Positions 10,866 to 20,535 of a stretch of DNA of 64,000 bases are shown one piece after another (positions within the stretch are counted from its first letter, which is position 1; every line of letters starts with the position of its first letter). The notes under the pieces were generated by a model. The model was not told the DNA's origin. It worked only from the letters and a program-made list of their open reading frames with translations, and searched no databases. The translations under genes and the position numbers were made by a program. This DNA comes from Desarmillaria ectypa (Eukaryota > Basidiomycota > Agaricomycetes > Agaricales > Physalacriaceae). The stretch is taken from the NCBI GenBank assembly GCA_030407005.1, contig JAUDYN010000001.1, forward strand, positions 3,534,001-3,598,000, written 5' to 3'.

Positions 10866-11475
10866 TCATATCACCAATATCGGGACAAAACATGGGAAGA
10901 AAAAGGTCCAGAGCAGCCATCGTAATGAAGTCGCTGGCCGGGAACTCGAACGAGCACCACCAAGCGTTCGGTGCATATTATCCTCTTCACCTGTATACTG
11001 TTTACCGAGGAAGTTGATATTTCCGTCAGAGTTCATTGGCACATTGACCTGATGTCGAACTAATTAGTATCGCGCACGCAGGTGGACGGTGTCGGCTTGC
11101 CCCACCTGATTGACGCCCTGAAAATCTGACACCGCTCCAAATCAGGCATATCTCTCCACCGAGGCTGTACTATCCATGAACGACTGCGTGACATTCAGGA
11201 ACACCTTTATCTCTTCCTCAGAACACTGATTGTCCGCATTATTGAAATTCTGGCATGCCTATTTTGTAACCCATATCAGCCTGTCAAAGTTCGTGGAAAT
11301 CCTGAAGATACGAGACGGATTGGGTACTGTTAATGTCGTACCAATCTGTGTCGAAGACGTTAGGTTGTAGAACTGACAGAATATCACAGAACCTACGTGC
11401 TATGAAATTTACAGTGTAGCCATCACACTCTGTAAGGAATTGCTCAAGCCACATCTTTTGCCAAGGCGAAAACAA
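10866..11475 (-). pseudogene. GH128-type glucanase pseudogene (5'-truncated, frameshift, two nonsense codons)
   Basis: The C-terminal half of a glycoside hydrolase family 128 (Asl1-like) beta-1,3-glucanase is recognisable: PWQKMWLEQFLTECDG, then across an intron NFIA|HWYDINSTQSV, SYLQDFHEL, IWVTK…ACQNFNNADNQCSEEE, FLNVTQSFMDSTASVERYA, FGAVSDFQGVNQ and NINFLGKQYT, followed by a hydrophobic C-terminal tail. Damage is clear: a TAG where the family has Glu/Phe before ACQNF, a TGA for the Trp in ERYAW, a frame change between FHEL and IWVTK, and no upstream half before the aldo/keto reductase begins. Splice sites around HWYDIN still look functional, so decay appears fairly recent. Family assignment rests on motif recall. 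Confidence 0.75.
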
Positions 11476-11614
11476 TTTGATTCAAGTTAAAAAATGTCCA
11501 ATGACAGAGGCTGAAAGTAACCGTCATCTTCCCCCTCGCTGATCTGGAACGAAACTTTGAGCATCGTACTAGACAACATGTCATTGGGCGTACCTTACAA
11601 CTACCGGCTATCAT

Positions 11615-12732
11615 TCACAACTCCAATCCTACCAATTTCTTGATAGTGTCAACGTGACATCGGAGCTTGTCATCGTTAACAAGGTCCGAGCTCTCCACCG
11701 CTACGTCTTCCTTCATATGTACCTCACTTGTGGTGCCGGAAAGTGGCAATATACCACCTATCTGCACTATACCGTACAGGACTTGCGCAGGGGTCATAGC
11801 TGAAGCTGCAGAAATGGCCAAAACTGACGGGTGCGACAAGAGCGAAGGCGAGCCCGTCAGCGTCCAGAATGACCTGGACAAAGGAAGTCGTTATTCATCA
11901 GTCGAAGAACGTTAAAATCAGGGAAGGTACGTACTGATACACCACCCCATTCGCCTTACAATAGCGCACTACATCTTGATCCCACACATTTCCTTCATAC
12001 CACCTATTCTGTACCACCTGTACCTTCCTCTCTTGTCCCAGGGCTCTGAAAATCCCAACGTCATAGGTGTTGCTAACACCAATCATGCGTACTTTGCCTT
12101 CGTCCTGAAGTTTGATCAGCACTCTCCAGGCCTCAAGCGTCTGCTGGATCGTTCGCAGCGGCGAGTGTAATAAGTAGCTGTCGATGTAGGCCGTACGCAG
12201 GTTGGCCAGGGATTTCTCAAATGAAGTCCGGACTTGCTCCGGAATGGTGGCGGAGGGATTATATGGGAGTGGCTTAGAACGGTCTTGGCCATCAATGGAC
12301 GTGAATCTGAGGGATGTCGGTTCTTCTCTTATCGCATACAGTAAAGCAAAGACGTACTTTGTTTGGATGAAAAGCTGATTGCGCTCAATTCCGTGCATTT
12401 CTTTCAACACTTGCAGTGCGTTGCCAACAAGATCCTCTCTGGTAAGCGCGTTAAGCCCTGGGCCTCAATGGTAGTAGTTGTTGAAGCTTTGCACTAACCG
12501 ATAATGCTTAGGTTGACATGCTAACGATTAACGTCTTGAACAGTTGCGCAAACACCAACTAGAAAATCACACACCTGTATCAATGGCTTTAAACCCATTT
12601 AAAACAGCCGAAACGACTAGGTCAGCGGTTCTCTCCATCTTCCTAAATAATGAACGTGAGTGCATGCAGAATGCAGCTGATAGGAAGTATATACCAAGCC
12701 GTGCCATAGATGATCTTCGCGGGAAACGCCAT
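11615..12732 (-). CDS. Aldo/keto reductase family protein
   Basis: Five exons (12695–12732, 12575–12642, 12358–12463, 11935–12306, 11615–11873) join in phase to 280 aa. NAD(P)H-dependent oxidoreductase with TIM-barrel fold. Motifs: KIIYGTAW at the start, GFKAIDTG (Asp of the catalytic tetrad region), LFIQTKFTSIDGQD (Lys), YIDSYLLHSPL (His), GKVRMIGVSNTYD, VVQNRWYEGNVWD and MTPAQVLYGIVQIGGILPL near the cofactor-binding end. The usual catalytic Tyr segment after IDTG is altered: the model reads GPGLNALTREDLVGNAL, and the adjacent intron contains an F-N-N-Y-Y-H-like stretch, so the second acceptor may be placed differently. No targeting signal. It shares a 568-bp promoter region with the divergent RUS/DUF647 gene. 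Confidence 0.85.
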
Positions 12733-13300
12733 CCTGACTTCAACATGAAAGTCCGAGTCGAGGTATAAGTTGTTGATATGTCATTTGTAAGACGTAGCCT
12801 TGGGAATCAAATTGCAAACATAGCCACCGGCTCTCGGGGACGCGTCTAACAGGACGGGCTGGCCAGGCTACAGGAAGAGGTAGGACCTGGAGAGGATAGG
12901 GCGAAGAACGGTTGCCTTGCCTGACTCTTGTCCTGACCTTTGAGAAAAAATGTCAACGATATCAGAGCATACATTCAAGTTTTCGAGGCGAACCTTGACG
13001 CGTCCTCTTGCCCAATACCGCTACTTCATCTCTCGACGCACGATATACCCCATTGTTGGACGCAGTGTGACCAATGTCGGCCACTAGTTGATGCTGTCCG
13101 CTTATTGTTGGCTAATAATCGCCCCAGTAAATTGCTTATAAGTCGGGAGATACATATCAAAGGGAAGAAGAATGTAAAGGCCTGGGGTGGTGGTGGTAAG
13201 AAGGTGGTGACCTATCCCACGTGTCGTCCTTGCCTTCTTGCCTACATCCTTCGCCTACATCCTCCCTCTGTACCCTCGACATTGATACAGCAACAAGACC
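12733..13300. promoter_or_regulatory. Divergent promoter region (aldo/keto reductase / RUS gene)
   Basis: 568 bp between two divergently transcribed genes. No unmistakable TATA or upstream motif was seen. Plus-strand frames in the reductase 5' end are shadows. Confidence 0.4.
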
Positions 13301-14997
13301 ATGGCAATTCGGATTGTAGAGAGAGATGACGGAGGGCGGCTTCACTATATCGACATTGTCAATGACGAGGTGCGAGTCTAGCTCTTCACCCCTGCTCTGA
13401 GGTCTGAGTCCAGTAAAGATAACAGTAAAGGCAGACTCTGTGGGCAGCAAACCGCTACCATTTGCCCAAATACTCTCAAAGGTCTTTCTACCCGCTGGAT
13501 ACCCCGACAGTGTCACTCCTGGTGCGTCCTTACCGAGAAAACTCAGCGGGAAATGAAATGCTATTTCCCAAGATTACCTTCGGTCGCTTCACTTGTGTTC
13601 AAATTGTCGAAATGACTCTGACGAAGAGTTGTTTGCAGGTATCAGGTTTTCAATGCACTTCAAGCGTTCTGTAGCTCCCTAGCCAGTTTACTGTCATCTA
13701 GAGCTGTGTTAGAGGGTACTATCTATCTATCTGATGCCCTTCGCGTCTGTCTCATGAAATTCTGTCAGGTTTTGGCGTTGGAGACCCGTCGGCTTCCGCC
13801 ACGAATGCCCTCCTTCTCAGCGTCGTTCTGGACTTCTTCGGTCGAATGACCAGTGAGTTTCACTTTTTTGGGCCAGTTACAGCGCGTTTAATCACGATTC
13901 AAAGCTATCGTATCTGCTTATTTTATCGGTACATCTCTGGTTCCCGAATCAAAGACCTACCGATTCCTCGCGGACATTCTGAATGACAGTGGGATCGTCT
14001 TGGAGACCCTTATACCTGTCTTCGTAGCAGCCTCTAAACACGGTCTGCCCTCGTTACGCGTCCCAGCTCTGTGTTTAAGCGCGTCACTTCGGTCCTTGTG
14101 TGGAGTGGCTGCGGGTGGCTCCAAAGCTGCTATCAGCCTTCACTTTGCCACTCCTGTAAATGGCAAAGGAGACCTGGGAGATCTGAACGCCAAGGATGCG
14201 AGCAAAGAAACAGTTTTGGCCCTTATGGGTATGCTGGTACGTGTTCTTTCCTCGAGCAGGAATTGTTCTGTTGATGCGTTGAACAGATCGGTACTTTGAT
14301 AGTCCCTCATATTACGACGCCTTCGTCGACGTATACCATGCTCGTCACTCTGGTCTCCCTACATCTTGCACTGAATTACTACGGCGTACGGGGACTTGCA
14401 CTTAGGACCTTGAACCGTCAGAGAGCTAGTTTCTTGTGGTCCACATTCCGGCAGACCAAGGATATCCCGTCTCCAGCAGCAGTCTCGGAACATGAACACA
14501 TCTTTGCGAACTCGAGTATTTTGAAGGATGTCATGACTGGACGGGTGTTGGGATCATGCATCTTTGCGTCTAATGGTTTCGAACACATTCTTGCGACCGG
14601 TCATGGAGTTCCACCCTTCGATCTTTTCAAAACCGAGCAGTACGTTCTGTGGTTCGATCGTACCTGCATAAGCAACTCGGGTAAAGAATTGAGGAGCGAC
14701 ATTCTGTACATGAACATTGTTTTGAAGAAGGGGCATGGTGCCTTAGACCATTTGAAGGCGTGGGTACACGCGTATGAAGTAGGGAAGCTTCTGGCAGAAT
14801 ATCCAGAAACCACAGATCCGACTACGGCGCTCTGTGTGTCGTACGCTAGCGCAGTAGAACATTTGCCGTCATTCCTGACGGAGCTGGCCGAAAAGACGTG
14901 GATAGTGGAAGAGGGTGGCTTGGTGACAACCTTGCCGCGAAAGCTTTTGGTGGAGGCAGATGTTGCTTTCGACGGAGAGCGTCGGAAAGACCAATAA
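13301..14997 (+). CDS. RUS family protein (root UVB sensitive, DUF647)
   Basis: Conserved eukaryotic DUF647 membrane protein; the plant relatives act in vitamin B6/UV-B responses, while fungal function is unknown. Recognisable segments: KVFLPAGYPDSVTPDYLRYQ, SSRAVLEGFGVGDPSASATN, DFFGRMTTIVSAYFIGTSL, TYRFLADILNDSGIVLETL, TPSSTYTMLVTLVSLHLALN and YYGVRGLALRTLNRQRASFL. Exons after the first are 13409–13521, 13573–13582 (a 10-nt microexon completing PDYLRYQ), 13639–13715, 13769–13852, 13905–14236 and 14287–14997, all in phase. The first exon is uncertain: MAIRIVERDDGGRLHYID from 13301 needs a GC donor at 13372, whereas an ATG at 13326 allows a normal GT donor at 13370. Several hydrophobic segments indicate a multi-span membrane protein of roughly 440 aa. 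Confidence 0.85.
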
Positions 14998-15391
14998 CGG
15001 CTGTACGATATTCTTCAAAATGTACACATCACGGAAAACTCTGTTTGGATTGCACGCTCCGTTTGTAGCAACCTCGTGAGTATCGAGTTGTGCTCAGACC
15101 TGGTAGTCATCTACGGCCACGTAGGTCCTATTGTCATCCCTCTAACATTGTGGCTGCGCCGTACCTCCAACATCTCGTTGGCCTGGATAGCCCCTACGCA
15201 TCTCAAGGCATTAGACCGCGATTTCCTACGAGGCAGCCGACACTTGCTATCACCGATCACTTCATTGACCATCCGGAAAGGGGACTGTATACCATCTCGG
15301 TAGCCTCTCCGTGGTGATAGAGAATAAGAACTTGATAATTGTCTTCTCCCAAGTGAAGATGGAAACAGGTGGGGAGCTCGGGCAGTCGTGA
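14998..15391 (+). pseudogene. Unidentified gene fragment with a one-base frame break
   Basis: Directly after the RUS stop, the plus strand reads LYDILQNVHITENSVWIARS, a possible GT–AG intron, then NIVAAPYLQHLVGLDSPYAS and TLAITDHFIDHPERGLYTIS; one base later a different frame continues LSVVIENKNLIIVFSQVKME and TGGELGQS followed by a stop at 15389–15391. Both halves look like real protein, joined by a single-base shift around 15298–15303. I do not recognise the family, and no start codon or N-terminal domain was located. It may be a remnant, or an assembly error in a short gene. Confidence 0.4.
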
Positions 15392-16023
15392 GAGCGAACT
15401 ATTCCAGCAGAACAAAGATCTTTGCCAGACTGAATGGGCTATAGTATTCGAGCAGGGGAAGGGAACACAAAATAGGAGAAATGGAAGAAAGGCGTCGATG
15501 AGTCTAGGTGTCAAGCCACGTCGTCTCTACACAAAGGAGATTTGTCGGATCTGGGAATGCATCATAAGCTGCCATGAACACTACTTGTGGTGCAGAAGAC
15601 GACAGTCAGAAACAGGACGGCTGCCACCGACGCGGTCTGATCGCTTCAACTCCACCCTTGAATTCTGATGCTAGCTATTATCCGCGTGTTCTGATCCACT
15701 TGCTCCCATTGCAACTGGGCCACCGGATCTTCACCATCATGGCTCTCATCAGCGCCGGACCGCTTTGTTGCTCTCGAGCCCGAAGATCCGCGACTGGTGA
15801 GGGGCACAGCAGTACTGAGAATAGTTTTTTGATGTGCACACGGGCAACGTCGCCAACATGACCCCTCGGACTGAACATCCATGAACATGCGTGGACCACC
15901 CAACCTATTTTTTCACATGTCCTCTTGTGGGCGCTAGCACCTGAAAGGTACCACCGTTAAACGAATCGGACAATGCTACATCGCTGATAATTGAACGGTG
16001 CTAGAAGATGATACACGCGGTCG
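15392..16023. other. Intergenic, no gene recognised
   Basis: Scattered short frames on both strands without motifs. It separates the fragment above from the 3' end of the prefoldin gene. Confidence 0.45.
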
Positions 16024-16643
16024 TTACTCATCGAGATTAATGGCGCGTCCGAATTTTGCGTATAGGACGACCTTTAGCTCGTTCATTTCTTTTTGGCATG
16101 CCTCAGACTTGGCATCAAGCATTGCTACTTGAGAGTCAATTGCAGCTTGATCTCTTTCGAGTCGTTTCATAGCGCGTGGATGAGGCATATGCAGGAACGT
16201 CTCGCCGACCTTGTACCTGAAACCAGTTAAACTGTCCCAGCTGTAATAAGGTGAGATTGAGTAACTTACAAGACTGGATCATCTTCATCCGCGAGCTCCA
16301 GCTCAGTAGAGAGATCGTCTAAGGCCTCTTTCTCTTGCTGAATTCAAATAATATGTGGGCTGTAACTGAAAATTATAGAGTTAGCATACCTTTAGTTCTT
16401 CCAGTTTTTCATCAATACTACGCATTCGTGTATTCAGTTTCGAAAATGTGTTGATACGCTGCTGGTCTTCTAATGCAGCCATCAATCATCGATTCTCTTG
16501 TTACAAAATTCCATATCATGACAGACGAACCCCAGGTAACCTCGGCAGCATCATCATTTTCGTCGTCCTTAGGTATCTTCAGGAGATAAGAATGGATTTG
16601 CTGGGGGCAACGATGAAATACCTACCATTCGCAGGCTGCTCAT
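16024..16643 (-). CDS. PFD4: Prefoldin subunit 4
   Basis: Subunit of the hexameric cytosolic prefoldin chaperone, which hands nascent actin and tubulin to CCT. Five exons give about 130 residues, the normal size. Order: MSSLRM, an acidic linker DDENDDAAEVTWEDQQ, first coiled-coil helix RINTFSKLNTRMRSIDEKLE, beta-hairpin YKVGETFLHMPHPRAMKRLE, second helix, and the diagnostic C-terminus LKVVLYAKFGRAINLDE. No single open frame covers it; it emerges only by joining exons. It is divergent to the sphingosine-1-phosphate lyase gene, with only 179 bp between start codons. Confidence 0.9.
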
Positions 16644-16822
16644 CGTTTTCGTAGATGTTGGACGAGAAAGCGCGCGTCACGTAATCATCAATTTGCTCAT
16701 CTGCCGTGGACCCGGTTCCCAGGCTTTAATATGATCACCCTACAAGGAGCCAGCACAAGGCGAGTGCTGTAGCGGCCACAGGTTTCCTTTTATCGGCGAC
16801 GTTCACATTTGCTGGCTGTATC
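16644..16822. promoter_or_regulatory. Compact bidirectional promoter, PFD4 / S1P lyase
   Basis: 179 bp between divergent start codons of two housekeeping genes. No TATA box was seen, as expected for constitutive expression. Confidence 0.45.
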
Positions 16823-19442
16823 ATGTCTCTCCCTCTGTCGTTGTCGTCGCAGCGCCTTCTGGCTTGGAACAAGGCCTTCTGGGCTAGGACAGCATTCGAC
16901 AAGGCAAAGACCGTGCTCTTTGTGTACTTCCTGCTCACGCATTACCTTAAAGCTCACCGACATGTACGAGCGAGAGGTATCGTGACCTCGGTGAAGGAGA
17001 TCTATGCCTGGATAGCTCAAGTACGTCGTTTCGTCGCCTTCACAAAGCTTCCAGACTGAATCAGGCGTTTAGACTGTGATTATGATGGTTCTGCATTTGC
17101 CTAGCATGAGGTCCAAGGTCGCCCAACAGATGGATCAAGCCAAACTCGACATTGAGAACAAACTGGTTCCCAAGGGAGCCGAAGTAGTACGGCATCTATC
17201 CCTACCGGAGGAAGGCAAATCGCTCGAATGGATCCTCGCCGAAATGGAAAAGATGGACACGGAGCTTGAACACAGAGGCGATTGGCGTCACGGAAAACTT
17301 TCTGGCGCTGTCTATCGTACGCGCTATCATTCATCCACGAACTTTCACTCACTTCTTTACCAGATGGTGGTGACGACATGGAGAAGGTCATCGTAGCTGC
17401 GTACCAGCGATATTGCGTGTCGAATCCGATCCACCCCGACGTATTCCCAGCTGTTCGCAAGATGGAAGCAGAGATCGTGGCAATGTGCCTTCGACTCTTC
17501 AATAATTCCGATGGTGCCGGCACGATGACTGCTGGTGGCACGGAGTCAATCATCATGGCCATTAAGACTTACCGGGACTGGGCGAAGGCTGTCAAAGGGA
17601 TCACTGAGCCAGAAATGTATGTATCTGTATCTCAATGGTGCGCCTGGATCGCACCTTTTCTAAGCCAGGCAGAATGAATGGGAAAAGTGCCACAAAGAGA
17701 TGTGCTTTTCTTCTGGCATTTTTCACGCAGTAATACTCGTCTTCACTGTTACGACAGGCCAGCTTAGACGCGTTTTTCTGTAGTCAGGATGCTTGAAAAA
17801 AAGTATATCCCTTTCAGAATCTTTCCCCTTGTACGGCACAGAGTATTCGCGAGCCAGGAGCGCATGTACTGCCTATAGATTCTAAAGTTAACCGCTTCTC
17901 TGTAGGATTGTGCCGGCTTCTGCTCATGCGGCATTCGATAAGGGCGCAGAATACCTCAAGATCAAGATTCATCTGATACCAGTGGACAGATATACACGAC
18001 AGGTTGATATCAAACATGTCAAACGTGCTATGTTAGTTCTCTTCTGTGACTTTGTCTTACTCTGGCTCATGTTGTGATAACAGAAACGCGAACACAATCA
18101 TGGTAAAAATAGCACATTCCGTTGATCCGTATATGTGTATCTGACGTCTCGTAGCTTGTAGGATCTAGCGTTAACTTTCCTGATGGTAATCAGGATGATA
18201 TTGTGGCCTTGGGCGCTCTAGCAGCTACATACAACATTGGTCTTCATGTGGACTGTTGTCTCGGCAGTTTTATCATGCCTTACCTTGAGAAAGCTGGCCT
18301 GGCCGAGGGTGTAAACGGCAAATACAAGATGATACCTTTCGATTTCCGTGTGAATGGTGTCACCAGTATCAGCTGTGACACGCACAAGGTGAGTGTAGAG
18401 AGGTCCATAGTTACTTCGAGTTTTAATGCGCCGTAGTATGGATTTGCACCCAAAGTATGTCTCGCTAGTATCACCGTTGTCTTACTCTCTAAGAAGATTG
18501 CTACAGGGTACCTCGGTCATCATGTATCGGGATGCTGCACTGAGAGGGTATCAGTATTACGTCTATCCTGATTGGATGGGTAAGCACTTTGCTGTTCGTT
18601 CACGCGTTTGAATGTTATTTCCTCTGATCTTAGGTGGCGCATACGGAAGTCCCAGTTTCTCAGGCTCTCGGTACGGATTTTGGGGCTTAGATACGGTCGC
18701 CTTAACTGACATGATACAAGACCCGGGGCGGTGATCGCTGGAACGTGGGCGGCGATGCATTACATGGGTTCGAGGCACGTTTTAACTAACATTTCGCCTG
18801 CGTCTAGATCTCATGAACCCTTCTTTTTAGTGGCTATCTCGAATCGTGTCGTTCGATTGTGAACTGCGCACGTTTTATCGCAGACACCATCAATTCTTCG
18901 GTACCGGAACTTTATATTATGGGAAATCCACCTTCCTCGGTGGTCGCCTTCGGTTCCAAGCATCCGAAGGTGAATATCCTGGAGGTTGGCGACAAAATGG
19001 CCGCGAGGGGGTGGCACTTGAATGCGTTGAATGGAACCCCAGGTGTGCACATCGCTTGCACGGTACTGGCTCATTTCAATCCATGATGACAACAAAACCG
19101 TTGATAAAGACCTTCTGTTTTTCTCTAGAGATTAACGGTTACAATGGCGGACACATTCATCGCTGATTTAAAAGATTCTATCAAAGAAGCAAAGTTGAAT
19201 CCTTCTGGCAAAGGGACCATGGTGGCGCTCTACGGTACGTTGGCACCCCTCTCGAAGATACCCTTTGCCCTTGTTGAACTCCGTTCTGGGGTGCTGGGGT
19301 GTTTTCTTTCGGTTACACCCATCCGTGAGTTCAAACTTTACTGAAACCCTTTTTCTTAGGGTTAGGAAACTCTAGCGCTGTCGGACCGTCCATGGTTAGA
19401 CAGCTGGCGACGGCGTTCTTGGACACCATGTACAAGGCATAA
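16823..19442 (+). CDS. DPL1: Sphingosine-1-phosphate lyase (PLP-dependent)
   Basis: ER enzyme that splits phosphorylated sphingoid bases to a fatty aldehyde and phosphoethanolamine. Thirteen exons sum exactly to 558 aa: 16823–17020, 17073–17316, 17364–17616, 17906–18031, 18084–18102, 18155–18388, 18437–18454, 18507–18579, 18634–18670, 18721–18774, 18831–19062, 19129–19234, 19360–19442. An N-terminal hydrophobic anchor ([14 protein letters not shown]) precedes the aminotransferase fold. Key motifs: [41 protein letters not shown] (cofactor Asp), SCDTHKYGFAPKGTS (Schiff-base Lys) and [17 protein letters not shown]. The intron at 17617–17905 is 289 nt, five times the local norm, and the intron at 18775–18830 starts with GC. 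The ending [16 protein letters not shown] is family-typical. Confidence 0.95.
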
Positions 19443-20535
19443 TAATGCGGGTGCAGTGGCCATATCCGTCATCTAGGCGAGTGGAATGACTGCCTGGCGC
19501 GGTGAGGGAACGGCATCGAGACAGTTGATTAAACTGTATGTTTTGATTTCGCTGGCATTACTTTGGAAACTATTTTACTAGCTTGCTACACTGAGACCGC
19601 CGACTTGCGTCACAATTAAATGAACGGAGAAGGAAGTGCCGACAAAATTCCGCATGCATATGCAGTACCTGTGCATTGCCTGCCGTCTCCCCGGACCGCC
19701 GGTTAAAACTTCCCGAGAGAACGCATGAGACAGACGCTTCTTGGAATGGAGGGTTGGACAACGAACAGATATCGTATCCAAGATTTCACGAGGTAAAGGC
19801 CAGCCAAAGTACACGGTGTGTTCTCGACTCTCGCTTAGATCACGGCAATTAGTAGGCTTCTTGAAGTTCATGATCAGACAGGTTGAGGCATCTGCTATTG
19901 GAGTGTTAAGCCGGATGATCTGCGATCCGCTCAATTGAGAGACGGGAAAAATCGCAAATAATGGCTAAGAATAAACTTGATATATGACCTGGCGGGGATG
20001 GCAAAAAGATGATGCCTGAAAATTGGTGATGGCGGTGCCTTGAGAGAGCCCATTACCCATGATTTTTGCCTGGAAATTTCTTTGACGCATGCAAACGTAA
20101 AGTGCACTCGCCCGGGTTAACGTGGCAAGGCTGAAGTAGGTCTAGGCGTAATTCGGGCTGATCCTGAGCAAATGTTAAGAGTATGTCTCCGGTGATTATC
20201 GTTATCTGACTGATGGGGGTTCGCCGAAGCCCGGAAATTTTCGGAAATACATAACGGCAAACAATAATCGGCGTAAACAGAAAACCTCCTCTTTCATACT
20301 GACTCCGTTATATAGCCTGGTAGGGCTTGCAGGCAGTCCTTGCCTTGCGAGCTCTCTGGTCCTCCTTTATCATTTTGCGAATCGTTAGAGTACCCCCGAT
20401 TCGTGTCCCTTCCATCTCGGAGTTTCCATTTAGAGCTGCTGCTTATTGTCTCGTGAGTTAACCCCTGTTTTTCTTGGTAGCTGACGCTTACTCGTCCCGT
20501 TTTAGTTTTGACCTGTCTTCTTCTGATACAGCACT
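19443..20535. other. Long intergenic region upstream of the alpha-arrestin
   Basis: 1.1 kb with no supported gene. The part just before 20536 is pyrimidine-rich (CTTC/TCTT tracts), typical of a fungal leader. Two overlapping frames near 19570–19940 have no motif. Confidence 0.5.

Noticed and set aside
13157..13516. 119-codon minus-strand frame at the RUS 5' end
   Set aside because: Overlaps exons of the RUS gene in antisense and has no motif of its own.
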